Source: Emcibacter nanhaiensis (lineage in GTDB: Bacteria; Pseudomonadota; Alphaproteobacteria; Sphingomonadales; Emcibacteraceae). Taken from it: a stretch of DNA of 64,000 nucleotides. The stretch covers positions 372,001-436,000 of the forward strand of contig NZ_VFIY01000018.1 of the NCBI RefSeq assembly GCF_006385175.1, in the 5' to 3' direction. This document shows positions 1 to 9,800 of this stretch, piece by piece. Made by a program: the position numbers and the translations under genes. The notes beneath the pieces are model-generated. The model saw nothing but the letters and a program-made list of their open reading frames with translations. It searched no databases and was not told where the DNA came from. The stretch's first letter is position 1, and each line of letters opens with the position of its first letter.

Positions 1-119
1 GCAAGCAGGTCCGGATCTTCCTGAAACAGATGATAGACTTCCTCGCAGGAGGTATTGGGGGTGACCACAGGCACATCAATGGCCAGAATTTCCACCCTGT
101 CTTCCATAGACATGATCAT
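1..119 (-). CDS. N-terminal fragment of a probable CBS-domain signalling protein
   Basis: This is an open minus-strand frame running off the left edge. About 39 residues are visible, with possible starts at 119, 113 or 107. It reads MEDRVEILAIDVPVV, then PNTSCEEVYHLFQEDPDLL. That resembles the beginning of a CBS domain as found at the N-terminus of some alphaproteobacterial diguanylate cyclase/phosphodiesterase proteins (family knowledge recalled, not searched). No catalytic domain lies inside the window, so the function is only a guess. Confidence 0.5.
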   Translation of the reverse strand, partial: MIMSMEDRVEILAIDVPVVTPNTSCEEVYHLFQEDPDLL

Positions 120-323
120 CCGCGAACCTCAGTTTTATTATTTTACCCAACTAAATTATTAACTTTATTGACTATCCGCCTGAGATAATTGGCAGTTTTT
201 GTTAAAAGAGTGTTACGGAGCCTTAAAGTTCACGTTAAAGTCATAATTCTGTAACATTCCCCCATGCCAAGAAGGAAATTTTCGGTAATCCAACCTGTGA
301 TTGCAGGACAATCTGCAGAAAAT
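120..323. promoter_or_regulatory. AT-rich intergenic region with CtrA-like half-sites
   Basis: This gap lies between the end of the histidine kinase gene and the start of the CBS-domain fragment, both on the minus strand. It contains several TTAA half-sites. One near-match to a CtrA box is TTAA-N7-TTAC at 202-216, and a TTAA-N8-TTAA pair lies at about 222-237. I see no convincing terminator or RNA gene. The regulatory reading is inference. Confidence 0.25.
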
Positions 324-1955
324 TCAGGACAGAGGCAGAGTGACCCGTACGGTAGTGCCCTGACCCGGCGTACTTTCAATATCAAGCACACCTTCGTGCA
401 GCTTGACAATCTCACTGACGATATAGAGCCCAAGCCCCACGCCCTGGTAGGTTCGGGAATAGATATTCCCCACCTGCTGGAAGGGCTTGGTTATTTTGAC
501 AATCTGTTCCTCAGGGATACCGATACCGGAATCAGACACGACCAGTGAAATCTTGTTCCGGGAACAGTCAGAGCAGGATACCGTGACTTCCCCGCCGGCA
601 CCGGTAAATTTGATGGCATTCGAAACAAGATTGAGCAGCACCTGCTGCATTGCCCGTCTGTCAGCCATCAATTTGCAGCTGCTCTTGCCCGGTTTGCGGC
701 GAAGGCGGACACCGGCCTCGGAGGCCCACTCCTCGACAACCGACAGTGTGCTGGCGATCATTTCATCCACATCTATGGACTCTTTTTCGATCTTGAATTT
801 ACCCTGCTCAATGCGCGATACATCGAGCAGATCACTAATCAGGCTCAACAGGAGTGTGCCGGACTTGTGAATTTTTTCCGCATAGTCGCGATATTTGTCG
901 GACAGGGCGCCAAACAATTGCTCCGACATGACTTCTGAAAAGCCGAGAATGGCATTCAGCGGCGTCCGAAGTTCATGGCTCATGTTGGCAAGAAACTCGG
1001 TTTTCGCCTTGTTGGCCTGCCGGGCTTCCTCCAGCGCCAGAAGGGTTTTATATTCCGCAACACTGTGACTGATGGCGATCCCGGCAATATGGGCGCATTC
1101 CTGGATAATTTCGCGGCTTTCTGCCGAGGGAGAACTGGGTACCGGACAATATAACGAAAATGTGCCAAGCACTTCGGCGTCCCTGGAAAAAACAGGAAAA
1201 GCCCAGATAGAGGCCAGATTATATTCCGGTCCCAAGTCGCGATAACCCTCCCAATTGGGGTCTGTCTCAATATTTTCGGTAATAACGATCTCGCGGGTTG
1301 CCGCCGCCCGCCCACAGGCTCCAATACCCGGTCCGACAGGTATTCCCTCAACCAGCTTCTGCCGAAGCGTCTCGTGCACATTGGGGGCCGCGCCGTATTT
1401 CAGGAGCCCCTTTTCCTTGTCATAAAGGGAAATGGAACACATCATTCCCGGGAAATTTTCTTCTGTCGTCAGGGCCAGGACTTCAAGCACCTCCTTGAGG
1501 GGCTTGCCAGCAGCCAGTTTTTCCAGGGTGCGGGCCCGGCTGGCATAGAGCAGATCACGGCGCATCTGCGGCGTCTCGTCCTTGACAAGTACAAGCAAGC
1601 GGTCACCACCCAGCGAAACGATATGATGCTTGACCCACTGGACTTCATCATCATCGAAAATAAAAGCTGAAGGCTTCTCCCGGGTTTCAGACCACTGGAT
1701 GATTTCGGTGATTGCCTGACCATTCCGCAGAACGTTCAGCATGCTCCGGCGAATTTGCTTTTGAACAGACCTGGGGATAAAATCCGGCGTAAAATGACCG
1801 ATAATATTGCCGGGATCTGCATGAAACAGATCCCTTTTCAGTACCTTATAGTCTTCAACGACAAAATCATCCTCACCAGACGCCGGGTTTATTTCATTTT
1901 TGAAATGAAATACCAGGTCCAGATCATCGGTGACTTTTGCCTCTACAGGTGTCAT
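324..1955 (-). CDS. GAF-domain sensor histidine kinase
   Basis: The 543-residue protein is a cytosolic two-component sensor kinase. The N-terminal 130 residues look PAS-like. A GAF domain spans roughly 145-300, followed by a short linker coil. The HisKA dimerisation domain has phosphoacceptor His327 in NMSHELRTPLNAILGFSEV. The HATPase domain has the N box NLVSNAIKF (about 442-450), G1 box DSGIGIP (475-481) and G2 box GVGLGLYIV. No transmembrane segment is present, so it probably senses an internal ligand, possibly through GAF. No response regulator is adjacent, so it is an orphan kinase. A perfect CtrA-type box lies about 127-141 bp upstream of the start, which suggests cell-cycle control. 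Confidence 0.93.
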   Translation of the reverse strand: MTPVEAKVTDDLDLVFHFKNEINPASGEDDFVVEDYKVLKRDLFHADPGNIIGHFTPDFIPRSVQKQIRRSMLNVLRNGQAITEIIQWSETREKPSAFIFDDDEVQWVKHHIVSLGGDRLLVLVKDETPQMRRDLLYASRARTLEKLAAGKPLKEVLEVLALTTEENFPGMMCSISLYDKEKGLLKYGAAPNVHETLRQKLVEGIPVGPGIGACGRAAATREIVITENIETDPNWEGYRDLGPEYNLASIWAFPVFSRDAEVLGTFSLYCPVPSSPSAESREIIQECAHIAGIAISHSVAEYKTLLALEEARQANKAKTEFLANMSHELRTPLNAILGFSEVMSEQLFGALSDKYRDYAEKIHKSGTLLLSLISDLLDVSRIEQGKFKIEKESIDVDEMIASTLSVVEEWASEAGVRLRRKPGKSSCKLMADRRAMQQVLLNLVSNAIKFTGAGGEVTVSCSDCSRNKISLVVSDSGIGIPEEQIVKITKPFQQVGNIYSRTYQGVGLGLYIVSEIVKLHEGVLDIESTPGQGTTVRVTLPLS

Positions 1956-2076
1956 TGTTACAACATCCCAAATGCCTTTTTCCGATTAAAAACCCCCGGC
2001 TGACCGGCCTATGCGGGTTGGGTACGCGAAATTTCGAAATATTATATTGTTTGTCTTATAATAAGAATAGCCTAAT

Positions 2077-2101
2077 GAGCGTTAACGATTTATTAACGCT
2101 C
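2077..2101. promoter_or_regulatory. CtrA-type full box inside a perfect inverted repeat
   Basis: TTAACGATTTATTAA at 2082-2096 is an exact TTAA-N7-TTAA CtrA consensus. It is embedded in a 9-bp perfect inverted repeat (GAGCGTTAA at 2077-2085 and TTAACGCTC at 2093-2101). More TTAA half-sites follow up to about 2121. The site lies upstream of the histidine kinase gene and just downstream of folA, so the hairpin could also end folA transcription, although no T-run follows it. CtrA binding is inferred from the known consensus. Confidence 0.6.
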
Positions 2102-2129
2102 TTAACAAGTTAATGTATTAACAGGGGGA

Positions 2130-2639
2130 TTACAGGCGGTCCAGAACCAGTAAGCTATAGTCATGACTGTCTTTTTCGCCCGCCAGCCTGTCTTCGCGGG
2201 AATACTCCAGCCATTCATGATGCTCAAACTCGGGAAACAAAGCGTCCCCTTCAACCTGCCCCTTGACCAGGGTCAGATACAGCCTGTCCGCCTGCGGCAT
2301 GACAAGATCATATATCTGGGCGCCGCCGATGACCATGACCTCTTCCAGTCCCTTGGCCGCCGCCAGGCTCTGCCCCACATCCAGCGCCATTTCCGGCTCG
2401 AAAGCCGGTATCACGCCTTCGGGCCCGAAAGAAGTATCCCGGGTAATGACGATATTGGTTCTGCCCGGCAACGGCTGGCCAATGGAGTCAAAGGTTTTGC
2501 GCCCCATGATCACCGGCTTGCCCATGGTTTTTTCCTTGAAATACTGCAGGTCCGAGGAAATCCGCCAGGGCAGCGTGTTATCTTTGCCGATAACCCGGTT
2601 TTCCGCCATTGCCACGATCAGGGATACTTTTACACTCAT
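2130..2639 (-). CDS. folA: Dihydrofolate reductase
   Basis: The 169-residue enzyme reduces dihydrofolate to tetrahydrofolate with NADPH, in the cytosol. Family motifs are visible: the N-terminal strand [21 protein letters not shown] (written in part; Trp of LPW lines the active site), then [10 protein letters not shown] and the nucleotide-binding segment [10 protein letters not shown]. The length is typical for bacterial DHFR. The start codon overlaps the thyA stop codon (ATGA, 2636-2639), so the two are translationally coupled. thyA generates the dihydrofolate that FolA recycles. Confidence 0.97.
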   Translation of the reverse strand: MSVKVSLIVAMAENRVIGKDNTLPWRISSDLQYFKEKTMGKPVIMGRKTFDSIGQPLPGRTNIVITRDTSFGPEGVIPAFEPEMALDVGQSLAAAKGLEEVMVIGGAQIYDLVMPQADRLYLTLVKGQVEGDALFPEFEHHEWLEYSREDRLAGEKDSHDYSLLVLDRL

Positions 2640-3430
2640 ACTGCCACCGGTGCCTTGATATGGGGGTGGGCTTCATAATCCACCAGTTCGAAATCCTCGA
2701 ATTTGAAGTCAAAAATATCGCTGACGTCCGGATTGATCTTCATTTGCGGGAGCGGCAAAGGCTTGCGCCTGAGCTGCTCTTCCACCTGGTCCAGGTGGTT
2801 GAGGTAAAGATGCGCGTCGCCGAAACTATGAACAAATTCACCCGGTTTCAGGCCGGCAACCTGGGCCAGCATCATGGTCAGCAACGCATAAGACGCGATG
2901 TTAAAGGGCACGCCGAGGAAAATATCGGCACTGCGCTGGTAGAGCTGGCAGGACAGCTTGCCGTCCGCCACGTAAAACTGGAACAGGCAATGGCACGGCG
3001 GCAGGGCCATATTGTCGACATCGGCGACATTCCAGGCGGACACGATAAGACGCCGGGAATCCGGGTTGGTTTTAATCATCTCCACAAGCTTGGTGATCTG
3101 GTCGATGGTGCCGCCGTCGCGGGCCGGCCAGGACCGCCATTGATGACCGTAAACCGGCCCCAGGTTGCCCTGGTCGTCAGCCCATTCGTCCCAGATACTG
3201 ACACCCTTTTCCTTCAGATACCCGATATTGGTGTCACCGGCGAGGAACCAGAGCAATTCATGGATAATGGACTTAAGGTGCAGCTTTTTTGTCGTCAGGA
3301 CGGGAAAACCTTGTTCCAGGTCAAATCGCATCTGATACCCGAAAACACTGACTGTACCGGTTCCGGTCCGGTCTTCCTTTTTTACGCCATTGTCCCGGAC
3401 ATGACGCATGAGATCCTGATATTGCCGCAT
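2636..3430 (-). CDS. thyA: Thymidylate synthase
   Basis: The 264-residue protein has the same length as the E. coli enzyme. It methylates dUMP to dTMP using methylene-tetrahydrofolate. The catalytic cysteine is Cys146 in [10 protein letters not shown]. The phosphate-binding arginine segment DRTGTG lies near residue 20, and [17 protein letters not shown] is conserved. It is first in a two-gene operon with folA and is transcribed divergently from the tmRNA gene. It is a classical FAD-independent ThyA, so the organism does not depend on ThyX for this step as far as this locus shows. Confidence 0.98.
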   Translation of the reverse strand: MRQYQDLMRHVRDNGVKKEDRTGTGTVSVFGYQMRFDLEQGFPVLTTKKLHLKSIIHELLWFLAGDTNIGYLKEKGVSIWDEWADDQGNLGPVYGHQWRSWPARDGGTIDQITKLVEMIKTNPDSRRLIVSAWNVADVDNMALPPCHCLFQFYVADGKLSCQLYQRSADIFLGVPFNIASYALLTMMLAQVAGLKPGEFVHSFGDAHLYLNHLDQVEEQLRRKPLPLPQMKINPDVSDIFDFKFEDFELVDYEAHPHIKAPVAV

Positions 3431-3540
3431 TTTGCCTTTGAATTCCTACCTTTGGAAGTCTGTAATTCTTATATAGGTCATTACATAAAAATCTGAAGAT
3501 GGCTATTTAAATTTTAACCCGCAATCCCTATATTAGGGAT

Positions 3541-3900
3541 GTTGGGCAACCAACTATGGCAATAAACGAGCCTATGGAATAGACGTTTCGGACCCGGGGG
3601 CGGTACCCGGCGCCTCCACCATAAGAATAATGTTCCTTATTCGTGTTTAAAGACCGGTTTTGAGCATGTTTTTATGATGGGGGCGAAATTAGGATCGACG
3701 TGCGTGATAAAGATAGTCTTTTTGCCCAGCATGATACCGCTGTGACGGGTCAAACTTGATAAATGCTAACGATAACGAAGCATTTGCTGTAGCAGCTTAA
3801 TAGCATACGCTACGCGGGGTTCGAAGGGCACCTAGCAACAGAAGCCCTTCACTTTACCCCTGCCCATATGGATATTCTCCCGACCTGCCGACCAAATTCA
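3541..3900 (+). ncRNA. ssrA: tmRNA, permuted two-piece gene
   Basis: The gene has the alphaproteobacterial circularly permuted layout. The acceptor piece comes first (about 3541 to the CCA at 3619-3621), then a spacer of about 57 nt, then the coding piece starting at 3679. The two pieces form a 7-bp acceptor stem: GGGGGCG (3679-3685) with CGCCTCC (3611-3617). It includes the G3-U70 wobble that marks it for alanyl-tRNA synthetase. The tag reading frame at 3765-3800 encodes ANDNEAFAVAA, followed by tandem TAA and TAG stops. The spacer has a GAATAA/TTATTC hairpin. A GTTGG-GCAA-CCAAC hairpin sits at the start. Exact outer ends are approximate. Confidence 0.95.
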
Positions 3901-3996
3901 GACTCGCAACAGGAATTATTAGCCGTTATAAACGGTGAAAAGGGATTCGATGAAACCTGATCCCCAGTGCAACGAAAAAGGTCTATAGTTATCGGG

Positions 3997-4515
3997 ATGA
4001 ATGATACGACAATCCATTATGATGAAATGGTTCAGAACGCCCTGCTGTCGGTGGTCAGGGATATCCTGCAGCATACCGCAGACAATGGGTTACCGGGCGA
4101 CCATCATTTCTACATCACCTTCAGGACCGATAATCCGGATGTAAAAATCCCTCCCTACCTGCGGGAACGTTATCCCGACGAAATGACCATTGTTCTCCAG
4201 AACCAGTTCTGGGATCTCTTGGCGGATGACGAACATTTTGAAATCTCGCTCAGTTTCAACCGCAAAAAAGAACATCTTTATGTGCCTTATGCCGCCCTGA
4301 TCGGATTTTTTGATCCCAGCGTGGATTTTGGCCTGCATTTCCACAGCAATGAAATCGACGCCATGGAGGATGAGGACGAAGAGACCCCTGAAGGCATGGA
4401 CGAGATGACTGCCCTGACGGGCGTCGCCGGCGACAACGAAGAAAAAGCTGGCGGTGGAAAGGAAAGTGAGGACGGGGATAATGTTGTTACCCTGGACAGT
4501 TTCCGCAAAAAATAA
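3997..4515 (+). CDS. sspB: SspB, ClpXP adaptor for ssrA-tagged proteins
   Basis: The 172-residue protein has the SspB fold signature (HFYITFRTDNPDVKIPPYL and EMTIVLQNQFWDL). The C-terminal tail is acidic and disordered and ends in VVTLDSFRKK, the type of tail that docks on ClpX. It delivers ssrA-tagged stalled products to ClpXP. ATG 3997 is chosen because the upstream GTG (3967) would add ten non-conserved residues. It sits about 100 bp after the tmRNA gene, so tag and tag-adaptor are neighbours. A hairpin terminator follows. Confidence 0.93.
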   Translation: MNDTTIHYDEMVQNALLSVVRDILQHTADNGLPGDHHFYITFRTDNPDVKIPPYLRERYPDEMTIVLQNQFWDLLADDEHFEISLSFNRKKEHLYVPYAALIGFFDPSVDFGLHFHSNEIDAMEDEDEETPEGMDEMTALTGVAGDNEEKAGGGKESEDGDNVVTLDSFRKK

Positions 4516-4516
4516 A

Positions 4517-4542
4517 AATGCAGGGAAAACCCTGCATTATTT
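4517..4542 (+). terminator. Hairpin terminator after sspB
   Basis: ATGCAGGG-AAAA-CCCTGCAT forms an 8-bp perfect stem with a tetraloop, two bases past the sspB stop. It is followed by a short T-rich stretch (TATTTC). The U-tract is weak, so efficiency is uncertain. Confidence 0.6.
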
Positions 4543-4944
4543 CAAAAATAAACTAATCTGATTATCGTCTGCTTAGCGTAGATATTTATCTCGGTTTTCC
4601 TGGATTTTCCCTCTGCCCAACTGCCTGCACACAGACGTCGTCCCTGCCCCACATATGGACCCGTGTTGCATAAAAGAACTGTATAATAATCTAACATAAA
4701 ATCCGCCTGTCAAAAAGTTAAAACTGCCCCGTTGTTAACTTTTTATGTCACCGCAAAATCGCTTGCCCGCTATTTTGTTAACACTATGCCGGATTAGTGC
4801 AACATAACCGAAACATTCCTTAATGACCCGGGGGCCCGCTCTCCCGGTTCTCGGCAAATTTTCCGAATTTTGGCTTGGCGAGCCGCCCCGAATTCTATAG
4901 TTAGAAGCTGACTCTGGTTTGGCCTGTATAGGAAGGGTGGTTAA
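4543..4944. other. 400-bp intergenic region before the fumarase gene
   Basis: No convincing ORF or RNA was seen here. The clearest structure is a perfect 10-bp inverted repeat, AAAAAGTTAA at 4712-4721 and TTAACTTTTT at 4735-4744, separated by 13 bp. This could be an operator. TATAAT occurs at 4682-4687 but without a good -35 partner. A Shine-Dalgarno-like AGGAAGGG lies just before the fumarase ATG. Confidence 0.4.
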
Positions 4945-6555
4945 ATGACCGATCTCAATTACACAGATATGTATCCTCTTGGCAAAGACGAAACGCCCTA
5001 TCGGAAGATCACCTCCGATTATGTTTCCGTCCTCGAAGTCGACGGCAAGGAAGTCCTGAAAGTCGAGCCGGAAGGCCTGCGCCTTCTCGCCCGGGAAGCC
5101 ATGCGCGACATCGCCCACCTTCTGCGCCCCGGCCATCTACAGCAGCTGGCCAGCATTCTGGATGATCCCGAAGCCAGCGACAATGACCGCTTCGTCGCTA
5201 CTGAACTGTTGAAAAACGCCAATGTAGCCGCCGGCATGACCCTGCCCAGTTGCCAGGACACCGGCACCGCCATCGTGATCGGCAAAAAAGGTCAATATGT
5301 CTGGACCGACGGTGACGATGGCCAGCCACTGACTCAGGGTGTGGTCGATACCTATACCCACACCAACCTGCGCTATTCCCAGTTGGCCCCGATCAAAATG
5401 TTCGAGGAACAGAACACCAAGAACAATGCTCCGGCCCAGCTCGACCTCTATACGGTGCCCGGCAATGAATATAAATTCCTGTTCATGGCCAAGGGTGGCG
5501 GTTCCGCCAATAAGACCTTCCTGCATCAGCAGACCCCGGCGGTACTGCGCGAAGACAAGCTGCTTGAATTCCTGGATGAGAAAATCCGCACCCTGGGGAC
5601 GGCGGCCTGCCCGCCCTATCATCTGGCCGTTGTCGTCGGGGGCTTAAGCGCCGAAATGAACCTGAAGACCGTCAAACTGGCCAGCGCCCGTGACCTGGAC
5701 AACCTGCCAACCGAAGGCAACAGCTTCGGCCACGCCATCCGGGTGCCGGAACTTGAAGCAAAAATTCATGAAATGACCCGCAATTTCGGCATTGGCGCCC
5801 AGTTCGGCGGCAAATATTTCTGCCACGATGTGCGAGTGATCCGCCTGCCCCGTCATGGCGCTTCCGTGCCGATCGGCATCGGTGTGTCCTGTTCCGCCGA
5901 CCGCCAGGCCAAGGCCAAGATCACCAGGGACGGCATCTTCCTCGAGCAGCTGGAGACCAACCCGGCCAAATATATGCCTGACGTTACCCATGAGGACCTG
6001 GGCGGCGACGTGGTCAAAGTGAACCTGAACCGGCCCATGGACGAAATCCGCGCCCAGCTCAGCCAGTATCCGATCAAGACCCGGCTCAGCCTGACCGGCA
6101 CCATTGTGGTCGCCCGCGACCTGGCCCATGCCGCGATTTTGAAAAAGATCGAGGCCGGGGAACCCATGCCCGACTACCTGAAAAACCACATCGTCTATTA
6201 TGCCGGCCCGGCCAAGACCCCGGAAGGCTATGCCTCCGGCTCCTTCGGCCCGACCACCGCCGGCCGCATGGACAGCTATGTGGATGCTTTCCAGGCCCTG
6301 GGCGGCAGCATGATCATGCTGGCCAAAGGCAACCGCAGCAAACAGGTCACAGATTCCTGCGCAAAACACGGCGGTTTCTATCTTGGTTCCATCGGCGGCC
6401 CGGCCGCCATCCTGGCCCAGAACAATATCAAGAAAGTGGAAGTGCTGGACTTCGAGGACTTCGGCATGGAAGCGGTCTGGAAAATCGATGTGGAAGATTT
6501 CCCCGCCTTTATCGTCGTCGACGACAAGGGCAACGATTTCTTCCAGAATATCTAG
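4945..6555 (+). CDS. fumA: Class I (iron-sulfur) fumarate hydratase
   Basis: The 536-residue enzyme interconverts fumarate and malate in the TCA cycle. It belongs to the oxygen-sensitive 4Fe-4S class I family, not the FumC type. Three probable cluster ligands are visible: Cys103 (PSCQDTGT), Cys222 (AACPPYH) and Cys316 (GVSCSAD). Their 119- and 94-residue spacing agrees with what I recall for class I fumarases. The C-terminal domain carries [19 protein letters not shown] around 470-490. A small ribbon-helix-helix gene follows 24 bp downstream and is probably cotranscribed. Confidence 0.95.
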   Translation: MTDLNYTDMYPLGKDETPYRKITSDYVSVLEVDGKEVLKVEPEGLRLLAREAMRDIAHLLRPGHLQQLASILDDPEASDNDRFVATELLKNANVAAGMTLPSCQDTGTAIVIGKKGQYVWTDGDDGQPLTQGVVDTYTHTNLRYSQLAPIKMFEEQNTKNNAPAQLDLYTVPGNEYKFLFMAKGGGSANKTFLHQQTPAVLREDKLLEFLDEKIRTLGTAACPPYHLAVVVGGLSAEMNLKTVKLASARDLDNLPTEGNSFGHAIRVPELEAKIHEMTRNFGIGAQFGGKYFCHDVRVIRLPRHGASVPIGIGVSCSADRQAKAKITRDGIFLEQLETNPAKYMPDVTHEDLGGDVVKVNLNRPMDEIRAQLSQYPIKTRLSLTGTIVVARDLAHAAILKKIEAGEPMPDYLKNHIVYYAGPAKTPEGYASGSFGPTTAGRMDSYVDAFQALGGSMIMLAKGNRSKQVTDSCAKHGGFYLGSIGGPAAILAQNNIKKVEVLDFEDFGMEAVWKIDVEDFPAFIVVDDKGNDFFQNI

Positions 6556-6579
6556 GCAGAATATTTAGGAACTGGAACA

Positions 6580-6801
6580 ATGCCCGGCGATGATCACGAG
6601 CTGAAAAAACATTCCCTGCTCATCGCCGGCCATGCCACCAGCATCACACTGGAAAATATCTTCTGGCGGGAGTTTAAACGGCTCGCCAAAGCGCAGGGCC
6701 TGAGCCTTGGCGAACTGGTGACCGAAATCGACAAGACCCGGCAGGGCAACCTGTCCAGCGCCATTCGCATCTTTGTCCTTGAGAACGCCCTGAAGAACTA
6801 G
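6580..6801 (+). CDS. Ribbon-helix-helix domain protein (RHH_4-like)
   Basis: The 73-residue protein consists almost entirely of one ribbon-helix-helix domain. A basic strand (SLLIAGHATSITLENIFW) is followed by a helix pair (REFKRLAKAQGLSLGELV) and ends in NLSSAIRIFVLENAL. This pattern is common to a small alphaproteobacterial family assigned to RHH_4. The fold suggests DNA binding as a dimer, but the targets are unknown. It lies 24 bp after the fumarase gene with an AGGAA ribosome site, so the two probably form an operon. A link to fumarase regulation is only inferred from position. Confidence 0.85.
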   Translation: MPGDDHELKKHSLLIAGHATSITLENIFWREFKRLAKAQGLSLGELVTEIDKTRQGNLSSAIRIFVLENALKN

Positions 6802-6809
6802 TCCGCCTC

Positions 6810-9800
6810 TTACTGGGGCGGAGTTTCTTCTTTCTGTTCCGGTTTCTGGAACAGCTTTTCCAGCAGTTTCCGGCCCAGGTTTTCAGGCGTCTCTTTCGGC
6901 TGTTCCTCCGCCGGGGCCTGTTCGGTAGTCGTCCCTTCCTGCTGGGTTCCCGGCACGCCAAAGATACCCTTCAGCCCTTCATTGCCGCCGATCATATTCT
7001 GCAACATGTTGGAGGCGATTTTGGAGGCCACATATTCCTTGATCCTGGAGGTCTGAAACTGCAGCTTCGGGCTATTGATCGCCCCAGTGGCGCTGAGGCC
7101 AAGGGGCGGCGCATCGGGATGGTCCACCAGCGACAAGCTGCCGTCCATATCCAGTTTCCACTGGAACATGTTCACCGCCAGGTTGATGCCTGTCTTGGCG
7201 CCCTCCAGCTCCAGGTCCATGGGACTGAACTGGGCCATGCCGTTTTTCATGGTGATGGTGCTCTTGCCCCCTTTATAGGGGGTCTGTCCCTTGCCAAGGG
7301 ACACGGCCAGCAGTTTGACAAAATCCCCGGCCGATTTCATGTCCGACAGCTGGCTGCTCAGTTTGGGGATATCCAGTCCGTTAATCATCCCCGCGGACGC
7401 CGTCAGGTTGCCGGTGCCCGCCAGCGAAGAGACCAGCGCATTCTGGCTGATCCCCTTGCCGGTAAACTTGCCGTCAAAATCGAAATAGCCGGTCACCGGG
7501 CTGATCCCGCCGGCAACCTTGGTCGCCTGGGACAGGGACGCCTTGGTCAGAGACATATCCAGATCCAGTTCCGCCATATTGGTGCCCCCCAGGCTGCCGG
7601 CCATTTTCACCGCGCCCCCGAACAGGCGGCCGGTGAAGTCGCGAATGGTCAGCTTGCCGCCTTTCAGCTCGGCCACGAAACTTGGATTTTCAAACACATA
7701 GTCATTATAGGTCAGGCTGGCGGCAGTCACCGTCGCCTTGCCTTCCACGGAGCGGAGCGGCTCCAGATCAATGGGGTCCTTCGACCAGTCGCCCCATTTC
7801 TTGTCCGCCCCGGCTTTTTTGACCGGTTCGTCCGCCAGATAGTGATGCAGGGGTATGGTCCCGGCAGTCAGGGTAAGATCAAACTTTGGAATATCCCCGG
7901 CCAGGTCCAGCGCGCCGGACCCGTTGACCTTGATGGTCCCGATGTTACCGGCAATATTCTGCAGTTTCATATTCTTCTCGGTGCCTGACAACTGGCTCTT
8001 CAAAGAAAGCTTGCCAAGAGACTTCCGGGACGGCCGGAAATCGACCCCCAGCCCGCGCACAAAGGTCCTGACATCATTGCTGCTGACATCCGTCGCCAAA
8101 TCGAAACTTCGTCCTTCTGCCTGAGCCTGGGTGCGCCCCTTGAAGGTCACGGTGCCCCCGGCAATGGCAAGACTGCCGTCCAGGTTCAGCATTTTTTCAC
8201 TGCCCTTGACCGTGCCGGCAATCTTGACCGGCCGGTCGTCCCCGGACAGCGGCGCCGTCATGGGCAGGTTCCATTGGTCAATCAGGGCGCTGAGGCTGCT
8301 GCCCGAAGCATCGATCTTCAGGTCCACGCTGCCCACTTCCGGGAGCTGCTTCAGGGTCGCGGCCCGTACATCGCCGGCCATTTTGACCGTGCTGGTGCCG
8401 AGGCGGCCATTCAGGTCGAGCGCCAGACTGTCGAGCCCGCCTTTTACCGTTCCGGTCAGGCTGAACGCACCCATATTTTTCAGGTCCACACCGTTTTCCA
8501 GTTTCAGGCTGCGCTGCAACCGCCCCAGGTCCTTGGCCGAGGCAAACAGGTCCAGTGACATCCGGGGGGTGTCGGCCAGACTGCTGGCGTCGCCGGTCGC
8601 CCGAACATCCAGTCCGGCCATATCCTTGAGGTCAAACTGGGTCAGCCGCAGGTTGCCGCCCTTGAGCACCCCTTCGGCCCGCACACTGGAGACTTTACTG
8701 TTTTGCAGCGTGACATTGCTGCCCGCCAGGATGAAGTTGGCGTCAAAACCGCCCAGCGGGGCAAGCAGGGCCTTGAGGTCCAGCGGTTCAGCCTTGGGAT
8801 CTCTGGCCGGCAGGTAGCTGTCCAGGTTGACATTGTCCACTTTCATGTCCAGACCAAGCGCCAGCCGGTCCTGGACCGCATAGGACAGCCCCCCGGAAAA
8901 GCGCGAGGTATCCACCACGCCACTGATGCCGTACACCTGGATCAGTTTTTCCGTCGCCCGCACGTCGCTGGCAAAGGAAAACCGGGTCAGGCGCCCACTG
9001 GGAATAGCGGAGATATCCACTTTCAGCCATTCCAGCAGCCCCCGCAGGTTACCGGAGACCAGGGACAGTTTGCCGCTCAGCACCGGGTGGTGGTCGTCAA
9101 AACTCACTGCCCCGGCATAGGAGAAGTCGGATCCTCCCGGCATATTGACATGGACGTCGCTGATCTCGATCTGCCCGCCGGCAGCGGTCGCCTTCAGGGA
9201 AATCTGGCTAGCGATCTTGTCATTATATTTCAGTGCACCGAGGCTGAAGTCCAGGGTCCCGTCCACCTGTTCCAGGAAACTGTAATCCGGTGCCTTCTGC
9301 TCCGCAGGCACCAGTTTGGCGGCCTTGCTGTCGGCCGCAGCCTGGGCTTCCATGATCTTCAGGAAGGGCTCCAGCTCTATGCTGTTCAGCGCCAGTTTGC
9401 CGTCAAAGCTGATCCGTTCCCCCAAGGTGGCATTGAGCGAAGCCTGGCCGCGGGTTTCCCCCAAGGTCAGATCCAGCTCCGACAAGGTCAGGCTGGAGGG
9501 TGTCGCTTTCACGCCGGTCTCCATACTGAAAGGTTTGTTATAGTCCACCGACTGGACTGCAGGCACGTCCGGCTCGCCGTTGCGGCCCAGCGCCGTCATC
9601 ACATCCACCAGGTCGGACAGGTCCTTTGCCGCCAGGCTGAGCTTGCCGTCCAGTTCGCCGTTCTCACTATCCAGCAGGGCGCCGCCGATAAACTTGCCGG
9701 TCACCTTGTCGCCGAGATAGGACGCCTCCAGCGTCAACGGCACCTTGCGGCCGTCCCGCATCTTGCCCATCTCCAGCGCCACCGCCAGCGGCAGGTCCTT

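Noticed and set aside
4682-4687. Promoter based on TATAAT before fumA
   Set aside because: No acceptable -35 hexamer at 16-18 bp, so it may be chance in AT-rich DNA.
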